A stretch of 64,000 bases of DNA from an uncultured Candidatus Melainabacteria bacterium. Lineage in GTDB: Bacteria > Cyanobacteriota > Vampirovibrionia > Gastranaerophilales > Gastranaerophilaceae. Of this stretch, positions 62,661 through 64,000 are shown piece by piece (the first letter of the stretch is position 1; every line of letters starts with the position of its first letter). The stretch is taken from NCBI GenBank assembly GCA_934717745.1, contig CAKUZB010000011.1, positions 1 through 64,000 of the forward strand. Reading direction: 5' to 3'. The position numbers were made by a program, and so were the translations under genes. Below the pieces are notes generated by a model that made no database searches, was not told the DNA's origin, and worked only from the letters and a program-made list of their open reading frames with translations.

Positions 62661-62723
62661 CCCTTTTTATTAAGAAAAATCGAATTTTTGTAACATTAAA
62701 GAAAAAAATACTTCACCTGTACG

Positions 62724-62755
62724 AAAAAAAAAACTCCCTGAAAGAGAGTCTTTTT
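62724..62755 (-). terminator. Terminator of the GGDEF/HD-GYP gene
   Basis: On the minus strand, ACTCTC and GGGAGT with extra A/T pairs, a short loop TTTCA and a run of nine T. Begins just after the stop at 62766. Confidence 0.8.
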
Positions 62756-62765
62756 CTATTTTTTA

Positions 62766-64000
62766 TTAGATTGTTGTTGCTAATGATGGTGCAATTTGGA
62801 TGAATTTTCTTACTAATTCTGCATCCCATTGTGTTCCTGCACCTAATTGTAAGATTTCACAAGCCTTTTCAACACCTAAGCCTTTTCTATAAGGTCTATC
62901 ACTGATTAATGCGTGGTATGTATCAGCAACTGCAACAATTCTTGCTTCTAATGGAATTTCTTCGCCTTTTAATTTGCAAGGGTATCCTGAACCGTCAATG
63001 TGTTCGTGGTGATATTTAACCATTGGCATTAAATCTTTTAATGCTTCATTTTGCATTAAAACTTTTTCTGCACCAATTGTTGGATGTTGTTTCATGATTT
63101 CCCATTCTTCATCTGATAAGTGAGTTGGTTTCTTTAATACAGATTCAGGAATACCAATTTTACCTACGTCGTGAAGTAATGCACCTAATTTTATTCTTTG
63201 AACTTCAGCCTCAGGCATATTTAATGCTCTTGCTAAGGCTTCTGAATATTTTGATACTGATGTTGAATGACCTTTTGTATAAGGGTCTTTTGCATCAATA
63301 GCACCTGCTAAAGAAGTTGCTAATTCTTCTAAGTGGTGTTGAGAAGAAATTTCTTCGTTTGCGAATTTATTAACTAATTCTTCTTCGAAGTTTACACCTA
63401 ATTGAGAGTGGCGTTTTGTCATAACTTCTGCGAATGAATGTAAAGCCATATCGTCCCAGAAATTGAAATCAGAAGAACTTATGATTGCACTCATGCCGTC
63501 TTTGTAGCCTTTTGATTGAGAAATATACATTGCTTGTTCAGCAGAGATTAATAATTTTTCTTGATCTTTAGCACATTGCGGATAGTTTGCAATACCTACA
63601 GAAACTTTTACCGGTCCTACATCATCAATAAAACAGCAAGATAAACTGTATGTTAAGTATTCTGCTAAATATTTTGCTTCGTTTGTATCTGTATCAGGAA
63701 GAACGATAGCAATTTCATCTCCACCGTAACGACCGGCAGAGTCATTTGAACGAATATTTTGTTTAACTTTTTCTGCAACTAATTTGATAACTTCATCACC
63801 TTTTGCGTGTCCTAATTCTCTGTTAATTTTAGAGATATTATTAACGTCCATCATAATTACAGACAATGTAGAATTTGTTTTTTCTGCTTTTTCTAATTCT
63901 GTTGATAAGATTTCTTGGAAACCTCTATGATTACTTAAAGATGTTAATGAATCAGTGTTTGCATGAGCATTTGCTTGTTCCATTAAGTCTGCGTTGTGCA
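62766..64000 (-). CDS. GGDEF plus HD-GYP domain protein (5' truncated by window edge)
   Basis: At least 410 residues, since the frame stays open to the last base (HNADL precedes the ATG at 63983); the real N-terminus is outside. The GGDEF domain starts DSLTSLSNHRGF and has the intact motif RYGGDEIAIVLPDTD, so a cyclase is possible. The HD-GYP domain has KGHSTSVSKYSEAL, LGALLHDVGKIGIPE, the HHEHIDGSGYP motif and DTYHALISDRPYRKG, the full c-di-GMP phosphodiesterase set. A dual-function or GTP-sensing regulator. With the EAL protein at 32864, the second c-di-GMP enzyme in the window. Confidence 0.9.
   Translation of the reverse strand, partial: HNADLMEQANAHANTDSLTSLSNHRGFQEILSTELEKAEKTNSTLSVIMMDVNNISKINRELGHAKGDEVIKLVAEKVKQNIRSNDSAGRYGGDEIAIVLPDTDTNEAKYLAEYLTYSLSCCFIDDVGPVKVSVGIANYPQCAKDQEKLLISAEQAMYISQSKGYKDGMSAIISSSDFNFWDDMALHSFAEVMTKRHSQLGVNFEEELVNKFANEEISSQHHLEELATSLAGAIDAKDPYTKGHSTSVSKYSEALARALNMPEAEVQRIKLGALLHDVGKIGIPESVLKKPTHLSDEEWEIMKQHPTIGAEKVLMQNEALKDLMPMVKYHHEHIDGSGYPCKLKGEEIPLEARIVAVADTYHALISDRPYRKGLGVEKACEILQLGAGTQWDAELVRKFIQIAPSLATTI

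Noticed and set aside
62560..62700. Sigma-28 flagellar promoter in front of fliD
   Set aside because: No TAAA / GCCGATAA pair with proper spacing; a sigma-70-type TTGTTT-N17-TAGAAT fits better.

Overview
This window is an AT-rich, gene-dense bacterial chromosome segment. It most likely comes from a flagellated, fermentative relative of the cyanobacteria (Melainabacteria / Gastranaerophilales type). That assignment is inference, from a combination of traits. The envelope is Gram-negative (LpxK, an Mla-type MCE lipid transporter, an RND-TolC efflux pump). Division genes pair YggS with SepF, and FtsZ is present. There is a cyanobacterial/plant-type glutamate-cysteine ligase and a cyanobacterial-type ClpC. 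HydF implies an [FeFe]-hydrogenase. Two pilin-like proteins carry an A|FTLAE leader. No phage, IS element, integrase or CRISPR array was seen.

Layout: 1-11.3 kb holds two large DHH-family phosphoesterase paralogues interleaved with four paralogous multi-membrane GT-C-type glycosyltransferase-like proteins and a UDP-galactopyranose-mutase-like flavoprotein, probably an envelope glycan locus. 11.4-16.2 kb is a flagellar hook operon (fliJ, fliK, flgD, flgE). 16.4-17.7 kb is yggS-sepF behind a good sigma-70-type promoter. 17.8-24.7 kb (minus strand) carries a pilin-like protein and a complete RND pump (MFP, permease, TolC). 24.9-27.6 kb is clpC and tRNA-Glu. 27.8-29.9 kb is bioG-like and aroA, followed by a candidate small RNA. 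30-36.9 kb (minus) has two unknown exported or membrane proteins with a family-4 uracil-DNA glycosylase, then thioesterase-rluB-coaE-GGDEF/EAL-Maf-like. 36.9-41.7 kb has a 45-residue rubredoxin, small lineage-type proteins, tRNA-Ile, hydF, gatC and pyrG. 42-45.2 kb has ispE, rsmA and gshA. 45.2-50.5 kb has a highly cysteine-rich exported repeat protein, then mlaE-mlaF-mlaD-lpxK-nth. 50.5-54.4 kb (minus) has a pilin-like protein, a PHP phosphoesterase, ymdB and rny. 54.7-60.7 kb has pepA, ftsZ and aroC-aroK-aroB. 60.7-64 kb (minus) has fliD and a GGDEF/HD-GYP protein cut by the window edge.

The most interesting element lies in the only gene-poor gap, 41.7-42.09 kb. A 34-codon hydrophobic ORF with a strong ribosome binding site is opposed by a divergent promoter (TTGAAA-N17-TATAAT) and an antisense terminator hairpin. 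The 5' and 3' ends of the sense RNA are complementary over 9+8 bp around an inserted hairpin. This is the architecture of a type I toxin-antitoxin module of the Hok/AapA kind, in a sequence I do not recognise. Second is a ~70-nt candidate sRNA near 29.94-30.0 kb with an exposed CCTCCTCCCC anti-Shine-Dalgarno stretch between two hairpins, an architecture like cyanobacterial Yfr1. Third is the cysteine-rich exported protein, with 49 Cys in about 162 mature residues. All starts were re-examined, and where the longest ORF starts too early the start given follows the ribosome binding site.
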